Assembly (NCBI RefSeq): GCF_044761985.1
Contig: NZ_JBIWDK010000013.1
Span: forward strand, 1 to 64,000
Origin: Peribacillus sp044761985
GTDB lineage: Bacteria; Bacillota; Bacilli; Bacillales; DSM-1321
Reading direction: 5' to 3'
Length of the DNA stretch: 64,000 bases
The stretch's first letter is position 1, and every line of letters begins with the position of its first letter. Below are positions 1 to 8,203 of this stretch, piece after piece. The notes under the pieces are model-generated. The model had not been told where the DNA came from, did not search any database, and worked only from the letters and a program-made list of their open reading frames with translations. Position numbers and translations under genes: made by a program.

Positions 1-23
1 CAGTAAATTATTATAGAAATAGA

Positions 24-70
24 AAAACAGGTGGAGAAAAACAACTCGTTTTTCTCCACCTGTTTTATTT
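24..70 (+). terminator. Rho-independent terminator of an upstream gene
   Basis: A perfect 19-bp stem (24-42 with 48-66, loop 43-47) is followed by a T-rich tail. It closes a transcription unit lying before the window. The A-rich 5' side means it could also work in the other direction. Confidence 0.85.
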
Positions 71-157
71 TAGGGACTTATTAGACAGCCCCTTTTAGTC
101 AATGGCATAATACGATACTTATTAGTGTTTCAAAAATATAAATTCCAATTAAGTTAC

Positions 158-186
158 TTGACTTTTATTTTTCTGATAATTAAGAT
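158..186 (+). promoter_or_regulatory. Possible sigma-A promoter of the SsuE-like gene
   Basis: TTGACT at 158-163 and TAAGAT at 181-186 are separated by 17 bases, about 70 bases ahead of the start codon at 257. The -35 is strong and the -10 matches four of six consensus bases. Seen in sequence; use of the promoter is inference. Confidence 0.45.
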
Positions 187-256
187 AATTAATTGAAGTT
201 GCTTAACTGGAAAGGACCCAGATCCTTTGCAGATTTTACATACAGGAGGAATAGAT

Positions 257-793
257 ATGAGCGAAATTATAATTTTATCAGGCAGCCCTGCTATACCATC
301 AAGAACAGATATTTCATTAAAATATATCCAAACGTTGGTGGAAAAAGAAGGATTTACAACGGACTATCATTCTATTACCGAGTTTTCTGCAAACGACTTA
401 TTCCAAGGTCGTTATGATAGCGAGGATATTCTAAGACTTTCAGAAAAGATTAAGCAAGCTAATGGTATCATTATTGGTTCACCTGTCTATAAGGCATCTT
501 ATACAGGAGTGTTGAAAGCTCTAATTGATTTATTACCCGAGGGCGCGTTTAAGGATAAGCCAGTTTTGCCCATAATGGTTGGGGGAAGCAACAGGCATTT
601 ATTGGCTATAGATTATGCGCTGAAACCTCTTATATCAATATTAAAAGGGGAACCGATGCAGGGGTTATACTTTGTGGATAAAGAAATCGATAAGCAGAAT
701 CCAAAACATCCGATTAAGGAAGTGGAATTACTTGATCGTACAAAGAGTCAAGTAAAGGAATTTGTAGAAGCCATACAAAAAAGAAGAAATTGA
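257..793 (+). CDS. ssuE: NAD(P)H-dependent FMN reductase, SsuE family
   Basis: Flavodoxin-like fold reductase that would supply reduced FMN to a two-component monooxygenase such as SsuD, which releases sulfite from alkanesulfonates; cytoplasmic. The protein (178 aa) opens with the flavin-binding stretch IILSGSP and carries the family's SPVYKASYTGVLKALIDLLP segment around residues 78-97. The start at 257 is chosen over the in-frame ATG at 227 because AGGAGG lies at 243-248, eight bases upstream, and the protein then begins at the conserved strand. No ssuABCD partner lies beside it in this window, but the next operon assimilates sulfate, so a sulfur role fits. Other NADPH-FMN reductases of this superfamily reduce quinones or azo dyes, so the exact partner is open. 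Confidence 0.8.
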   Translation: MSEIIILSGSPAIPSRTDISLKYIQTLVEKEGFTTDYHSITEFSANDLFQGRYDSEDILRLSEKIKQANGIIIGSPVYKASYTGVLKALIDLLPEGAFKDKPVLPIMVGGSNRHLLAIDYALKPLISILKGEPMQGLYFVDKEIDKQNPKHPIKEVELLDRTKSQVKEFVEAIQKRRN

Positions 794-810
794 TGATTTC
801 TTCTTTTTAT
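779..810 (+). terminator. Terminator overlapping the end of the SsuE-like gene
   Basis: AAAAGAAGAAAT (779-790) pairs with ATTTCTTCTTTT (796-807), with the stop codon in the loop and a T-run after it. Confidence 0.7.
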
Positions 811-851
811 CTTGACCCTTCCCATCAACGAGTTAAGTTATAGGCTACTTT

Positions 852-893
852 AAAGGTTTATTCAAGCTTGTTCAGGATGAATGAACCTTTTTT
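852..893 (+). terminator. Second terminator hairpin after the SsuE-like gene
   Basis: A 13-bp stem with one G-U pair (852-864 with 878-890) runs into six T residues. It insulates the sulfur operon from read-through. Confidence 0.75.
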
Positions 894-993
894 ACTGGCT
901 TAACAAATCACTGTAACAAACTTGAACTATTTGTGTATAATAATTGAAGTTAAACCAAAATATTAAACCAAGTTAATTTATATGAAAACTCCA

Positions 994-1021
994 TTGACAA
1001 TGATTTGATATGTGTTAATAT
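994..1021 (+). promoter_or_regulatory. Sigma-A promoter for the S-box transcript
   Basis: A perfect TTGACA at 994-999, a 16-base spacer and TAATAT at 1016-1021, ending 15 bases before the riboswitch begins. Confidence 0.6.
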
Positions 1022-1035
1022 TTAAAATAATAAAA

Positions 1036-1139
1036 CTTATCAAGAGCGACGGAGGGATTTGGCCCTTTGAAGTCCAGCAACCTGCATCATGAATGCAAGG
1101 TGCTACATCCAACAAAATGTCATCATTTTGGAAGATAAG
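1036..1139 (+). ncRNA. SAM-I (S-box) riboswitch
   Basis: The aptamer has the canonical S-box landmarks: P1 CTTATC (1036-1041) with GATAAG (1134-1139), the AAGAGCGACGGAGGGA block, the GGCCC...GAAG turn, CCAGCAACC, and the GGTGCTACATCCAAC segment with its small P4 hairpin. S-boxes bind S-adenosylmethionine and switch off downstream sulfur and methionine genes. The first gene after it is the YezD-like ORF at 1283, with the cysH operon beyond. Confidence 0.95.
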
Positions 1140-1190
1140 GTAAATAAGATTACCTTATCAATCTTTCCATCTTGGCATGGAAGGATTTTT
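1134..1190 (+). terminator. S-box expression platform: antiterminator and terminator
   Basis: The terminator is an 11-bp stem (1160-1170 with 1177-1187, loop 1171-1176) followed by T residues to 1190. The competing antiterminator uses the 3' strand of P1: GATAAGGTAA (1134-1143) can pair with TTACCTTATC (1150-1159), and the pairing can extend toward the terminator's 5' arm. SAM binding holds P1 together and so favours termination. Confidence 0.8.
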
Positions 1191-1282
1191 CTGATTGATT
1201 TTATTAATTTGGGGGAATTCATTTACAAGCTGATCATCTTACGACAAGCTAGTCGACGAGTTTTCTTAAAGGAGGAATAGCC

Positions 1283-1426
1283 TTGGAAAAGGAAAATCAG
1301 CTGGGGGAAATATTTGAAAGGCTGCAAGAAATGCTAAAAACTATGAAATATGGATCCATAACCCTTATCGTTCAGGACGGTAAGGTTATACAAATGGAAA
1401 GAAACGAAAAATTGAGAATTAAATAA
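1283..1426 (+). CDS. yezD: YezD-like small protein (DUF2292 type)
   Basis: A 47-codon gene starting at TTG 1283, seven bases after AAAGGAGG (1268-1275). Its C-terminal half has the family pattern: K-Y-G-S-I-T-L-I-V-Q-D-G-K-V-I-Q-M-E-R, followed by N-E-K-L-R-I. Members of this family are about 50-60 residues, often sit with sulfur assimilation genes in Bacillus and have no established biochemical role. It is the first gene behind the S-box, so its expression should fall when SAM is plentiful. An intrinsic terminator-like hairpin (1451-1502) separates it from cysH. Family assignment is by recognition of the motif alone. Confidence 0.75.
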   Translation: MEKENQLGEIFERLQEMLKTMKYGSITLIVQDGKVIQMERNEKLRIK

Positions 1427-1438
1427 ATGGACTGCTGA

Positions 1439-1502
1439 CTAGAAAACTAGAGGTGGATTTAGCTGATATAAATAGGAAACTATTGGTTAAAGCCGCCTTT
1501 TT
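1439..1502 (+). terminator. Terminator or attenuator between the YezD-like gene and cysH
   Basis: AGGTGGATTTA (1451-1461) pairs with TAAAGCCGCCT (1488-1498), apart from one A/G mismatch and one U-G pair, and is followed by five T residues. The large loop contains a second hairpin, AATAG-GAAA-CTATT (1471-1484), capped by a GNRA tetraloop. Just upstream lies CTAG-AAAA-CTAG (1439-1450). This is more elaborate than a plain terminator and may regulate entry into the cysH operon. Confidence 0.6.
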
Positions 1503-1581
1503 CATTATAAGAAATGGTGTTTCAAAGGCTTTCAAAGATATCTGCTGTACCATAGGGTGATTCTTAAAAGGGGGTATAGAG

Positions 1582-2298
1582 TTGGCAGAGCTAGTGGACT
1601 ATGAAAATATTGATACAGCGACATTACCTTCGTTCCCGGAAGATAGCGATACAAAAGGCGCGTTAGAAGTATTGGAATGGGCAAATTCAGAGTACGGAGA
1701 TAAACTCATTTATGCCTGTAGTTTTGGGATTGAAGGAATTGTACTGACAGATTTGCTGGCAAAGGTTAATCCTTCCGCCAAAATCGTATTCTTGGATACG
1801 GATGTTCATTTCGCTGAGACTTACCAATTAATCGAACAAGTGAAAAATCGTTACCCACGGCTTTCCATTGTAATGAAGAAACCGGAAATGACATTGGAAG
1901 AACAAGCCGCTGAATTTGGTGATGAATTATGGCTTCATGACTCAAATCAATGCTGTAACATCCGCAAAATTACGCCGCTCACTGAAGTATTATCAACAGC
2001 GACGGCTTGGCTCTCGGGACTGCGCAGGGAGCAATCGGAAACCCGTGCATTGACTGAATATATAAACAAGGACAACAAATTCAAATCTATCAAAATTTGT
2101 CCGCTCATTCATTGGACATGGAAAGATGTATGGCGTTATGCGCATAAAAATGGCTTACCATATAATGTGCTTCATGATAATGGATATCCAAGTATTGGCT
2201 GTAAAACATGTACAGCACCTGCCATTAATGCTGATGATCTTCGTTCAGGACGATGGCAAGGTGCCCAAAAAACAGAATGCGGATTACATTTATCATAA
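1582..2298 (+). CDS. cysH: Phosphoadenylyl/adenylyl-sulfate reductase
   Basis: Reduces APS or PAPS to sulfite with thioredoxin in assimilatory sulfate reduction. The 238-aa protein has the PP-loop ATP-pyrophosphatase-like fold and both cysteine pairs of the iron-sulfur class (CC at 124-125 and C-x2-C at 207/210), plus the catalytic cysteine in ECGLH (Cys233). The paired cysteines mean a [4Fe-4S] enzyme; family members with this pattern in Bacillus accept APS and PAPS. TTG at 1582 is chosen because AAAAGGGGG ends seven bases upstream and the protein length fits the family. It is followed 27 bases later by sat, so sulfate activation and reduction are cotranscribed. Confidence 0.95.
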   Translation: MAELVDYENIDTATLPSFPEDSDTKGALEVLEWANSEYGDKLIYACSFGIEGIVLTDLLAKVNPSAKIVFLDTDVHFAETYQLIEQVKNRYPRLSIVMKKPEMTLEEQAAEFGDELWLHDSNQCCNIRKITPLTEVLSTATAWLSGLRREQSETRALTEYINKDNKFKSIKICPLIHWTWKDVWRYAHKNGLPYNVLHDNGYPSIGCKTCTAPAINADDLRSGRWQGAQKTECGLHLS

Positions 2299-2325
2299 TT
2301 ATAAAAAATTCAGGGGGAAATCAGC

Positions 2326-3474
2326 ATGACCATTAGCTTGCCGCACGGAGGAACATTAATCAATCGCTTTGAACCAGACTATGATTTAACTAAAATAGAA
2401 CAATCCGTTGAAATTGATGAAATCTCATTAAGCGACTTGGAACTTATAGGGACTGGAGCATACAGCCCCATTGAGGGATTCTTTTCAAAAGAAGACTATC
2501 AAACAGTAGTAAAGGATATGAGGCTTAGCAGCGGGCATGTCTGGAGTATTCCTATTACATTACCACTTTCCGCTGATGTGGCAAACGCTCTTACAATCGG
2601 GGAAGAAGTAAAGTTAACTCATGAGGGCCAAACTTATGGAGTCCTTGCCGTTTCCGATATATTTACACCTGATAAGCAAGTGGAGGCAACTTTAGTTTAT
2701 CAAACGGATGATGAGAATCACCCAGGTGTAAAAAATCTATATAATCGTGGCGATGTATATGTAGGTGGTAAAATCAAGCTTATTAAACGGATCGAGCGTC
2801 CATTATTCGAGGATCATTATTTAGACCCAGTTGATACCCGAAAAACATTTGAAGAAAAAGGGTGGAAAACGGTTGTCGGTTTCCAAACAAGAAACCCCGT
2901 TCACCGTGCCCATGAATATATTCAAAAAACAGCATTGGAGATAGTGGATGGATTATTCTTAAACCCATTAGTTGGTGCCACGAAGTCCGATGACATTCCT
3001 GCTGACGTTCGGATGGAAAGCTATAAAGTATTACTTGAAAAGTATTATCCAAAGGACCGTGTCTCACTTGCGGTATTCCCAGCAGCCATGCGATATGCAG
3101 GACCTAGAGAAGCGATTTTTCATGCAATGGTTCGTAAAAACTACGGATGTACTCACTTCATTGTCGGACGCGACCATGCAGGTGTGGGCGATTATTACGG
3201 TACGTATGACGCACAAAAGATCTTCGGGAACTTCACTTCTGATGAGTTAGGGATAACATTATTATTCTTTGAACATAGCTTCTATTGTAAAACATGTGGG
3301 AATATGGCTTCTGCAAAAACATGTCCGCATGGTAAAGAAGATCACGTCATCCTTTCTGGGACGAAGGTTAGGGAAATGTTACGGAATGGGGAAATTCCAC
3401 CAGCGACTTTCAGCCGCAAAGAAGTAATCGAAGTATTGATAGAAGGGCTTAAGAAGAACGAGGTATATAACTAA
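2326..3474 (+). CDS. sat: Sulfate adenylyltransferase (ATP sulfurylase)
   Basis: Forms adenylyl sulfate (APS) and pyrophosphate from sulfate and ATP, the first step of assimilation. The 382-aa protein has the diagnostic Q-T-R-N-P-V-H-R-A-H motif near residues 187-196 and the downstream GRDHAGVGDYYG loop that binds the nucleotide. A cysteine cluster (C-K-T-C-G and a later CPHGK) sits in the C-terminal part, as in other monomer-type bacterial Sat proteins. It is preceded by GGGGG and an ATG start at 2326. The length matches the Bacillus Sat enzymes. Its product is used both by CysH and by CysC next door. Confidence 0.96.
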   Translation: MTISLPHGGTLINRFEPDYDLTKIEQSVEIDEISLSDLELIGTGAYSPIEGFFSKEDYQTVVKDMRLSSGHVWSIPITLPLSADVANALTIGEEVKLTHEGQTYGVLAVSDIFTPDKQVEATLVYQTDDENHPGVKNLYNRGDVYVGGKIKLIKRIERPLFEDHYLDPVDTRKTFEEKGWKTVVGFQTRNPVHRAHEYIQKTALEIVDGLFLNPLVGATKSDDIPADVRMESYKVLLEKYYPKDRVSLAVFPAAMRYAGPREAIFHAMVRKNYGCTHFIVGRDHAGVGDYYGTYDAQKIFGNFTSDELGITLLFFEHSFYCKTCGNMASAKTCPHGKEDHVILSGTKVREMLRNGEIPPATFSRKEVIEVLIEGLKKNEVYN

Positions 3475-3503
3475 TTATTGTAAGTTTTAGAAGGAGGATC
3501 CTC

Positions 3504-4103
3504 ATGAGTAAAAGTACTAATGTAACTTGGCATGATGCATCGGTAACGAAGGAACTTAGACGGAAGCAAAACGGTCATGAGAGCACGGTGATATGGTTTA
3601 CCGGGCTTTCAGGTTCTGGGAAATCAACGATCGCCAATGCTGTTGCAAACGAGTTGTATAATCGGAATATCCGAAATTATGTTTTGGATGGGGATAATAT
3701 CCGTCATGGACTTAACAAGGATTTAGGCTTCTCAGAAAAAGATCGCACAGAAAATATTAGACGGATTGGAGAGGTATCCAAGCTCTTCGTGGACAGTGGT
3801 CAATTCGTATTAACGGCATTTATATCACCTTTTCGTGCAGATCGTCAAATTGTTCGGGACCTGCTTGGAGAAGGCGAGTTTATTGAAGTGTACATAAAAT
3901 GTCCACTTGAAGAATGTGAAGTCCGTGATCCAAAAGGTCTTTACGACAAGGCGCGTAAAGGTATCATTAAAAATTTCACTGGAATCGATTCTCCATATGA
4001 AGAACCGGAACATCCGGAAATCGTATTGGAATCCAGTCAGTTTAGTGTAGAAGAGTGCGTCGAACAGGTTATAGACTATTTGACAACAAAGAGAGCGATT
4101 TAA
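3504..4103 (+). CDS. cysC: Adenylyl-sulfate kinase
   Basis: Phosphorylates APS at the 3' position to PAPS. The 199-aa protein has a P-loop G-L-S-G-S-G-K-S at residues 34-41, the LDGDNIRHGLNKDLGFS stretch that binds APS, and FISPFRADR, all typical of CysC. A clear GAAGGAGG lies before ATG 3504. It lies 29 bases after sat and 16 bases before the sulfite reductase gene. No transporter gene (cysP) lies between cysH and sat, unlike the B. subtilis operon, so sulfate uptake must be encoded elsewhere. Confidence 0.95.
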   Translation: MSKSTNVTWHDASVTKELRRKQNGHESTVIWFTGLSGSGKSTIANAVANELYNRNIRNYVLDGDNIRHGLNKDLGFSEKDRTENIRRIGEVSKLFVDSGQFVLTAFISPFRADRQIVRDLLGEGEFIEVYIKCPLEECEVRDPKGLYDKARKGIIKNFTGIDSPYEEPEHPEIVLESSQFSVEECVEQVIDYLTTKRAI

Positions 4104-4119
4104 CCTAGGGGGAAAAGAA

Positions 4120-5748
4120 ATGGTGTACGAGAAGATTTGGGCGGACAATCCAGCGCTTGCCAAAAACAAAATGGAAATTCGGAAACTGGAAAAAGATGCT
4201 TTGAAGATTTTTGACGATATTCCTCATTACGCGGCAAATGGATTCGACTCCATCCCTAAAGAAGAATGGGATGTGTTCAAATGGGCAGGTCTTTACTTAC
4301 AACGTCCTAAAGAAGCTGGTTATTGGATGATGCGTGTTGTGATTCCAGGAGGGATTCTCACATACGACCAACAGATCACCCTTGCAAATATTGCTAAGGA
4401 TTATGGCCGCGATGTCTATGACATCACTACACGGCAAGCTATACAATTTCATTGGTTGACGATAGAGCAGGTCCCTGATATATTAAATCGTCTAGATCAG
4501 GTAGGATTGACAACAGCGGGTGCTTGCGGAGACATAACACGGAATATTATCGGCAACGCTCTAGCTGGAATCGATCCAGATGAGTTATTCGATACGCGGG
4601 AAGTCCTTACGGATGTATTTGAATACTTCAGAATGAATGAAGACTTTTCGAACCTTCCACGTAAATATAAAATGTCAGTCAGTGCTAATATACATAATGC
4701 TTCAAACGCCGAAATCAATTGCGTTTCCTTTAATCCGGCAACAAAGGTCATAGATGGGCAAGAAGAAGTCGGCTTTCATGTGAAAGTTGGTGGGGGTCTA
4801 TCCTCAGTCCCTATGCTGGCACAAGAACTGGATTTATTCGTTTTACCTGAGAAAACGGTAGAAGTGGCTGCAGCGATCACAACGATTTTTCGTGATTTCG
4901 GATACCGGGAAAAACGCCACCGTTCACGTTTGAAGTTTCTTGTTGCTGATTGGGGCCCTGAACAATTCACGGAAAAAGTACTGGAATACACTGGGCCGCT
5001 ACCTGACAAGGGAGAAAGTGCGTTGAAGGAATGGAATGCTGGTTATTTTTACGGCATACATAAACAAAAACAGGAAGGACTCAACTATGTGGGCGTCAAT
5101 ATCCCAGTTGGTCGACTAACGCCCGAAGAGGTTATCGAGTTCGCCGAAATAGCTAAAAGATATGGAAATGGGGAAATCAGGAATTGCAATTCACAAAACC
5201 TGATTATTCCGAATGTATCGGATGGAAATCTGGAAGCCTTAAAACAGGAAACAATCTTTGAAAGATTTCCATACGAGCCCAAGAAATTTCTCGGTTACTC
5301 CGTTTCCTGCACAGGTATAGAATATTGTAACCTAGCACTTGTTGAAACGAAAAACAGGATGAAAACCATTGCCGAAACATTGGATAAGGAAATTGATCTA
5401 GATGTACCGGTAAGGCTGCATATGGTTGGCTGCCCTAATAACTGTGGCCAACGAGCGATTGCTGATATAGGATTACAAGGGATAAAAATGAAAAACCAAG
5501 ATAAAAAGATGGTTGAGGCTTTCGAAATATACGTGGGCGGAACATTAAATGCTGGCGGAAAATTCAATGAAAAACTAAAAGGAAAAGTGGAAGCGGAACA
5601 ACTTTATCATGTCTTGAAAGAGCTAATTCTTTATTTTAAAGACAAAAAACTTCCCTCGGAAAGTTTTCTTGAATTTGTTGAACGGGTTGGAACGTCGGAA
5701 TTACAGAATAAACTGGATAATGTCTTAGCGAGCATGATTGCTGTTTAA
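4120..5748 (+). CDS. Siroheme/[4Fe-4S] sulfite reductase, ferredoxin (NirA/SirA) type
   Basis: Six-electron reduction of sulfite to sulfide. The 542-aa protein has the duplicated nitrite/sulfite reductase ferredoxin-like halves and the cluster ligands C-T-G-I-E-Y-C (Cys397, Cys403) and C-P-N-N-C (Cys438, Cys442) that bind the [4Fe-4S]-siroheme centre. A T-A-G-A-C-G-D-I-T-R-N stretch in the first half resembles the NirA/SirA class. By sequence it could be called ferredoxin-nitrite reductase, but the operon (sulfate activation before, siroheme synthesis after) makes sulfite the likely substrate. No CysJ-type flavoprotein gene is present, consistent with ferredoxin as electron donor. The GGGGG before ATG 4120 supports the start. 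Confidence 0.88.
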   Translation: MVYEKIWADNPALAKNKMEIRKLEKDALKIFDDIPHYAANGFDSIPKEEWDVFKWAGLYLQRPKEAGYWMMRVVIPGGILTYDQQITLANIAKDYGRDVYDITTRQAIQFHWLTIEQVPDILNRLDQVGLTTAGACGDITRNIIGNALAGIDPDELFDTREVLTDVFEYFRMNEDFSNLPRKYKMSVSANIHNASNAEINCVSFNPATKVIDGQEEVGFHVKVGGGLSSVPMLAQELDLFVLPEKTVEVAAAITTIFRDFGYREKRHRSRLKFLVADWGPEQFTEKVLEYTGPLPDKGESALKEWNAGYFYGIHKQKQEGLNYVGVNIPVGRLTPEEVIEFAEIAKRYGNGEIRNCNSQNLIIPNVSDGNLEALKQETIFERFPYEPKKFLGYSVSCTGIEYCNLALVETKNRMKTIAETLDKEIDLDVPVRLHMVGCPNNCGQRAIADIGLQGIKMKNQDKKMVEAFEIYVGGTLNAGGKFNEKLKGKVEAEQLYHVLKELILYFKDKKLPSESFLEFVERVGTSELQNKLDNVLASMIAV

Positions 5749-5762
5749 AAAGAGGTAAAAAA

Positions 5763-5981
5763 ATGATGAATCTTTATCGCTTTGAAGTTACAATTAAGAA
5801 TGAATTATGTCATGTCATCATTGCTGCAGATTCAGATGAAATGGCTTTCCAGCTTGTCGATATCGAGCTGGAAAAACGGTTTTTGAAAATGCCGATGGTT
5901 AATGACGTATCATTATATGAAAAGAAACAAATTAAAAATGGAGCAGGTTTCGTTTTATCGAATTTCGAAACAGTACTCTGA
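5763..5981 (+). CDS. DUF3906 family small protein
   Basis: A 72-aa cytoplasmic protein without signal peptide or membrane segment, beginning MMNLYRFEVTIKN. Families of this type are known mainly from Bacillus operons that encode ferredoxin-type sulfite reductase, but no activity is established. It starts seven bases after AAAAGAGG and sits between the reductase and the siroheme genes, so a role as accessory protein or electron-transfer helper is conceivable but unproven. Confidence 0.75.
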   Translation: MMNLYRFEVTIKNELCHVIIAADSDEMAFQLVDIELEKRFLKMPMVNDVSLYEKKQIKNGAGFVLSNFETVL

Positions 5982-5999
5982 GGAAAGGCGGATTGCAAA

Positions 6000-6776
6000 A
6001 TGGGGAAAGTATATCTAGTAGGAGCCGGTCCCGGAGATCCAGATTTAATTACAGTAAAAGGGTTAAGATGTATTCAGGAAGCTGATGTTATTTTATATGA
6101 CCGCCTTGTAAACAAAGAGTTGTTGACTCATGCCAAAGATGGCGTAGAATTGATTAATTGTGGAAAACTGCCGGATTACCATCTCTTGCAACAAGAAACA
6201 ATCAATCGTTTTCTCGTCAAATATGCAAAAAAGGGTAAGGTGGTCACCCGATTAAAGGGCGGAGATCCCTTTGTGTTCGGTAGAGGCGGAGAGGAAGCAG
6301 AGGCTCTTGTCGAAAATGGAATACGCTTTGAAATAGTACCGGGCATTACAGCTGGCATAGCCGCATCGGCCTATGCAGGTATTCCGGTTACCCATAGAGA
6401 CCATGCATCATCATTTGCCATTGTAACCGGTCATCGTAAAAAGGGTGAAGACGATAACATCAAATGGGAATCGCTTGCTAAAGGCATCGATACATTGGCG
6501 ATATACATGGGTATTAAGAACCTTCCGTATATTCAAGGAAAACTCTTGGAACATGGGAAAAGTCCAGACACACCTGTAGCATTAATCCATTGGGGGACAT
6601 TGGATACACAAAAGACGGCTATCGGTACATTAGGCACTATACTAAAAACTGTCCAAAACGAAGGAATCTCAAATCCCTGTATGATCGTCGTTGGAGAAGT
6701 GGTTAACTTAAGTGGGAAAATTAATTGGTTCGAACCAAGGGAAGTCGAAAAGTTATTGGCTAACGAGGCCTTTTAA
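6000..6776 (+). CDS. cobA: Uroporphyrinogen-III C-methyltransferase
   Basis: Methylates uroporphyrinogen III twice with SAM to give precorrin-2, the entry to siroheme (the gene is also called sumT). The 258-aa protein shows the tetrapyrrole methylase signatures: V-G-A-G-P-G-D-P-D-L near residues 6-15, the R-L-K-G-G-D-P-F-V-F-G-R-G-G-E-E loop, and VPGITAGIAASAYAGIPVTHR. It has only the methylase domain, not a CysG fusion; dehydrogenase and chelatase are encoded by the next two genes. Its stop codon shares a base with the ATG of sirB, indicating translational coupling. It supplies the cofactor of the sulfite reductase upstream. Confidence 0.95.
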   Translation: MGKVYLVGAGPGDPDLITVKGLRCIQEADVILYDRLVNKELLTHAKDGVELINCGKLPDYHLLQQETINRFLVKYAKKGKVVTRLKGGDPFVFGRGGEEAEALVENGIRFEIVPGITAGIAASAYAGIPVTHRDHASSFAIVTGHRKKGEDDNIKWESLAKGIDTLAIYMGIKNLPYIQGKLLEHGKSPDTPVALIHWGTLDTQKTAIGTLGTILKTVQNEGISNPCMIVVGEVVNLSGKINWFEPREVEKLLANEAF

Positions 6777-7537
6777 TGGAAGCGATTCTTTACATATGTC
6801 ATGGGAGTCGCGTTAAAGAGGCTTCCGCGCAAGCTATCGATTTTATTCGAATTTGTATGAAACGACACCCCAATGTTATTCAAGAGTATTGCTTTCTGGA
6901 ATTGGAAAGCCCGACCATAGAAGAAGCATATGCAGCTTGTGTATACAGGGGAGCAACAAAAATTAAAGCGATCCCGATTCTCTTATTAACTGCTGCGCAC
7001 GCTAAACATGATATTCCACAGGTTTTACGTAAAATGAAAAACCAATTTCCTGATGTGGAAATGAAATATGGTAGGCCAATAGGGGTCAGTGAGAGAATGG
7101 TGGATATCTTAGAGGAACGTTTGGTAGAAACAAAAGAAAAGATAACGGAAAATTCACTTGTTTTATTGGTTGGGCGGGGAAGCAGTGATCCTGATGTAAA
7201 AAGAGACTTAGGCCATATAGCCAATTCACTTCAAAACAGGATACCAAACACTAGAGTGAAGGACTGTTATTTGACAGCGGCCTCACCAAGCTTTGGAGAA
7301 GCACTGTTAAAAGCGAATTCGACTCCCGTAAACCAAATTTTCGTAATCCCTTATCTATTGTTTACTGGTCTTTTAATGCAATCGATGGAAAGGGCAATAT
7401 CGGAAGTCCAGAGAAACAGCGACAAGAAATTTGTCCTTTGTCCTTATCTTGGCTATCATCCTAAGATTGAACAAGCAATATCAGATAGAATTCAGGAATT
7501 ATCTGGGGAGAGTGCTTATGTATCCGATTACGCTTAA
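6776..7537 (+). CDS. sirB: Sirohydrochlorin ferrochelatase
   Basis: Inserts iron into sirohydrochlorin to make siroheme. The 253-aa protein contains two CbiX-type halves: the first begins with the I-C-H-G-S-R motif (His9) and has the A-A-H-A-K-H-D-I-P metal-binding stretch near residue 77; the second begins LVGRGSSDPD. The two-domain length matches Bacillus SirB. It overlaps cobA by one base and sirC by 20 bases, so the three siroheme genes are tightly coupled. Confidence 0.92.
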   Translation: MEAILYICHGSRVKEASAQAIDFIRICMKRHPNVIQEYCFLELESPTIEEAYAACVYRGATKIKAIPILLLTAAHAKHDIPQVLRKMKNQFPDVEMKYGRPIGVSERMVDILEERLVETKEKITENSLVLLVGRGSSDPDVKRDLGHIANSLQNRIPNTRVKDCYLTAASPSFGEALLKANSTPVNQIFVIPYLLFTGLLMQSMERAISEVQRNSDKKFVLCPYLGYHPKIEQAISDRIQELSGESAYVSDYA

Positions 7538-8132
7538 TCTCGAAAATAAAAAGTGCGTCATTATCGGCGGCGGTAAAATAGCCTTTTTTAAAGCTAACCC
7601 TTTAATAAAAGCAGGAGCTATTGTCACTGTGATAAGTCCTGAGATTTGTGAAGGGTTCCAGCAACTTCAAGAACAAGGAGCCGTTCATGTTGTTCGTAAA
7701 GAGGTGGAAGCAGCGGATTATCAAGAAGCCTTTTTAATCATTGCCGCAACCAACTCATCCAAGGTTAATGAAGAAATCTACAAAAATGCTCATGAAAATC
7801 AACTCGTCAATGTCATCAGTAATCACGAGATGGCAAACTTCCACATTCCGGCAACTTTACATAGAGGAAAGCTTTCAATCAGTGTTTCCACAAATGGGGC
7901 AAGCCCTCAGCTAGCTAAACAGATCCGTAATGATTTACAGGAAGTATATGATGAATCGTATGAGGATTATCTCGAATTCCTATTCGAAGCAAGACAGCAT
8001 ATAAAAAGCAGTTCATTTTCAAAAACAGAAAAATCCAGGTTGTTAAAAAATTCAATCGACGTGTTGTATAAGCATTCCGTTAAGGAAAGATATCGATTTT
8101 TAGTGAGTCTTATGCCGGTTGAAATTGATTAA
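7518..8132 (+). CDS. sirC: Precorrin-2 dehydrogenase
   Basis: NAD-dependent oxidation of precorrin-2 to sirohydrochlorin. The 204-aa protein starts MYPITLNLENKKCVIIGGGK, the normal start of the family, with a Rossmann G-G-G-K-I-A motif; a longer in-frame start at 7431 would add a stretch unlike any relative. ATG 7518 follows GGGGAGAG. A conserved N-F-H-I-P-A segment and the G-A-S-P-Q-L-A-K loop are present. The residue after GGGKIA is F-F-K rather than the more usual R-K combination. The family's second step (chelation) is left to SirB. It ends the operon, followed by a strong terminator. Confidence 0.92.
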   Translation: MYPITLNLENKKCVIIGGGKIAFFKANPLIKAGAIVTVISPEICEGFQQLQEQGAVHVVRKEVEAADYQEAFLIIAATNSSKVNEEIYKNAHENQLVNVISNHEMANFHIPATLHRGKLSISVSTNGASPQLAKQIRNDLQEVYDESYEDYLEFLFEARQHIKSSSFSKTEKSRLLKNSIDVLYKHSVKERYRFLVSLMPVEID

Positions 8133-8158
8133 TAGATTGCGCTCATCAGAGAAAAGGA

Positions 8159-8203
8159 AGGCACCTTGCAATGATAATTTATCATTGCAAGGTGCCTCTT
8201 TTG
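8159..8203 (+). terminator. Terminator of the sulfate assimilation/siroheme operon
   Basis: A 17-bp perfect stem (8159-8175 with 8181-8197) is followed by CTTTT. Confidence 0.9.

Noticed and set aside
1089..1280. Open frame of 63 codons overlapping the S-box
   Set aside because: It runs through the riboswitch and its terminator, has no ribosome binding site, and the RNA structure fully explains the sequence.
1448..1500. T-box-like reading of the AGAGGTGGATTTAGC stretch before cysH
   Set aside because: A T-box needs the AGGGTGG-ACCGCG antiterminator core and specifier stem; only a vague similarity to AGGTGG exists, so no tRNA-sensing element is claimed.
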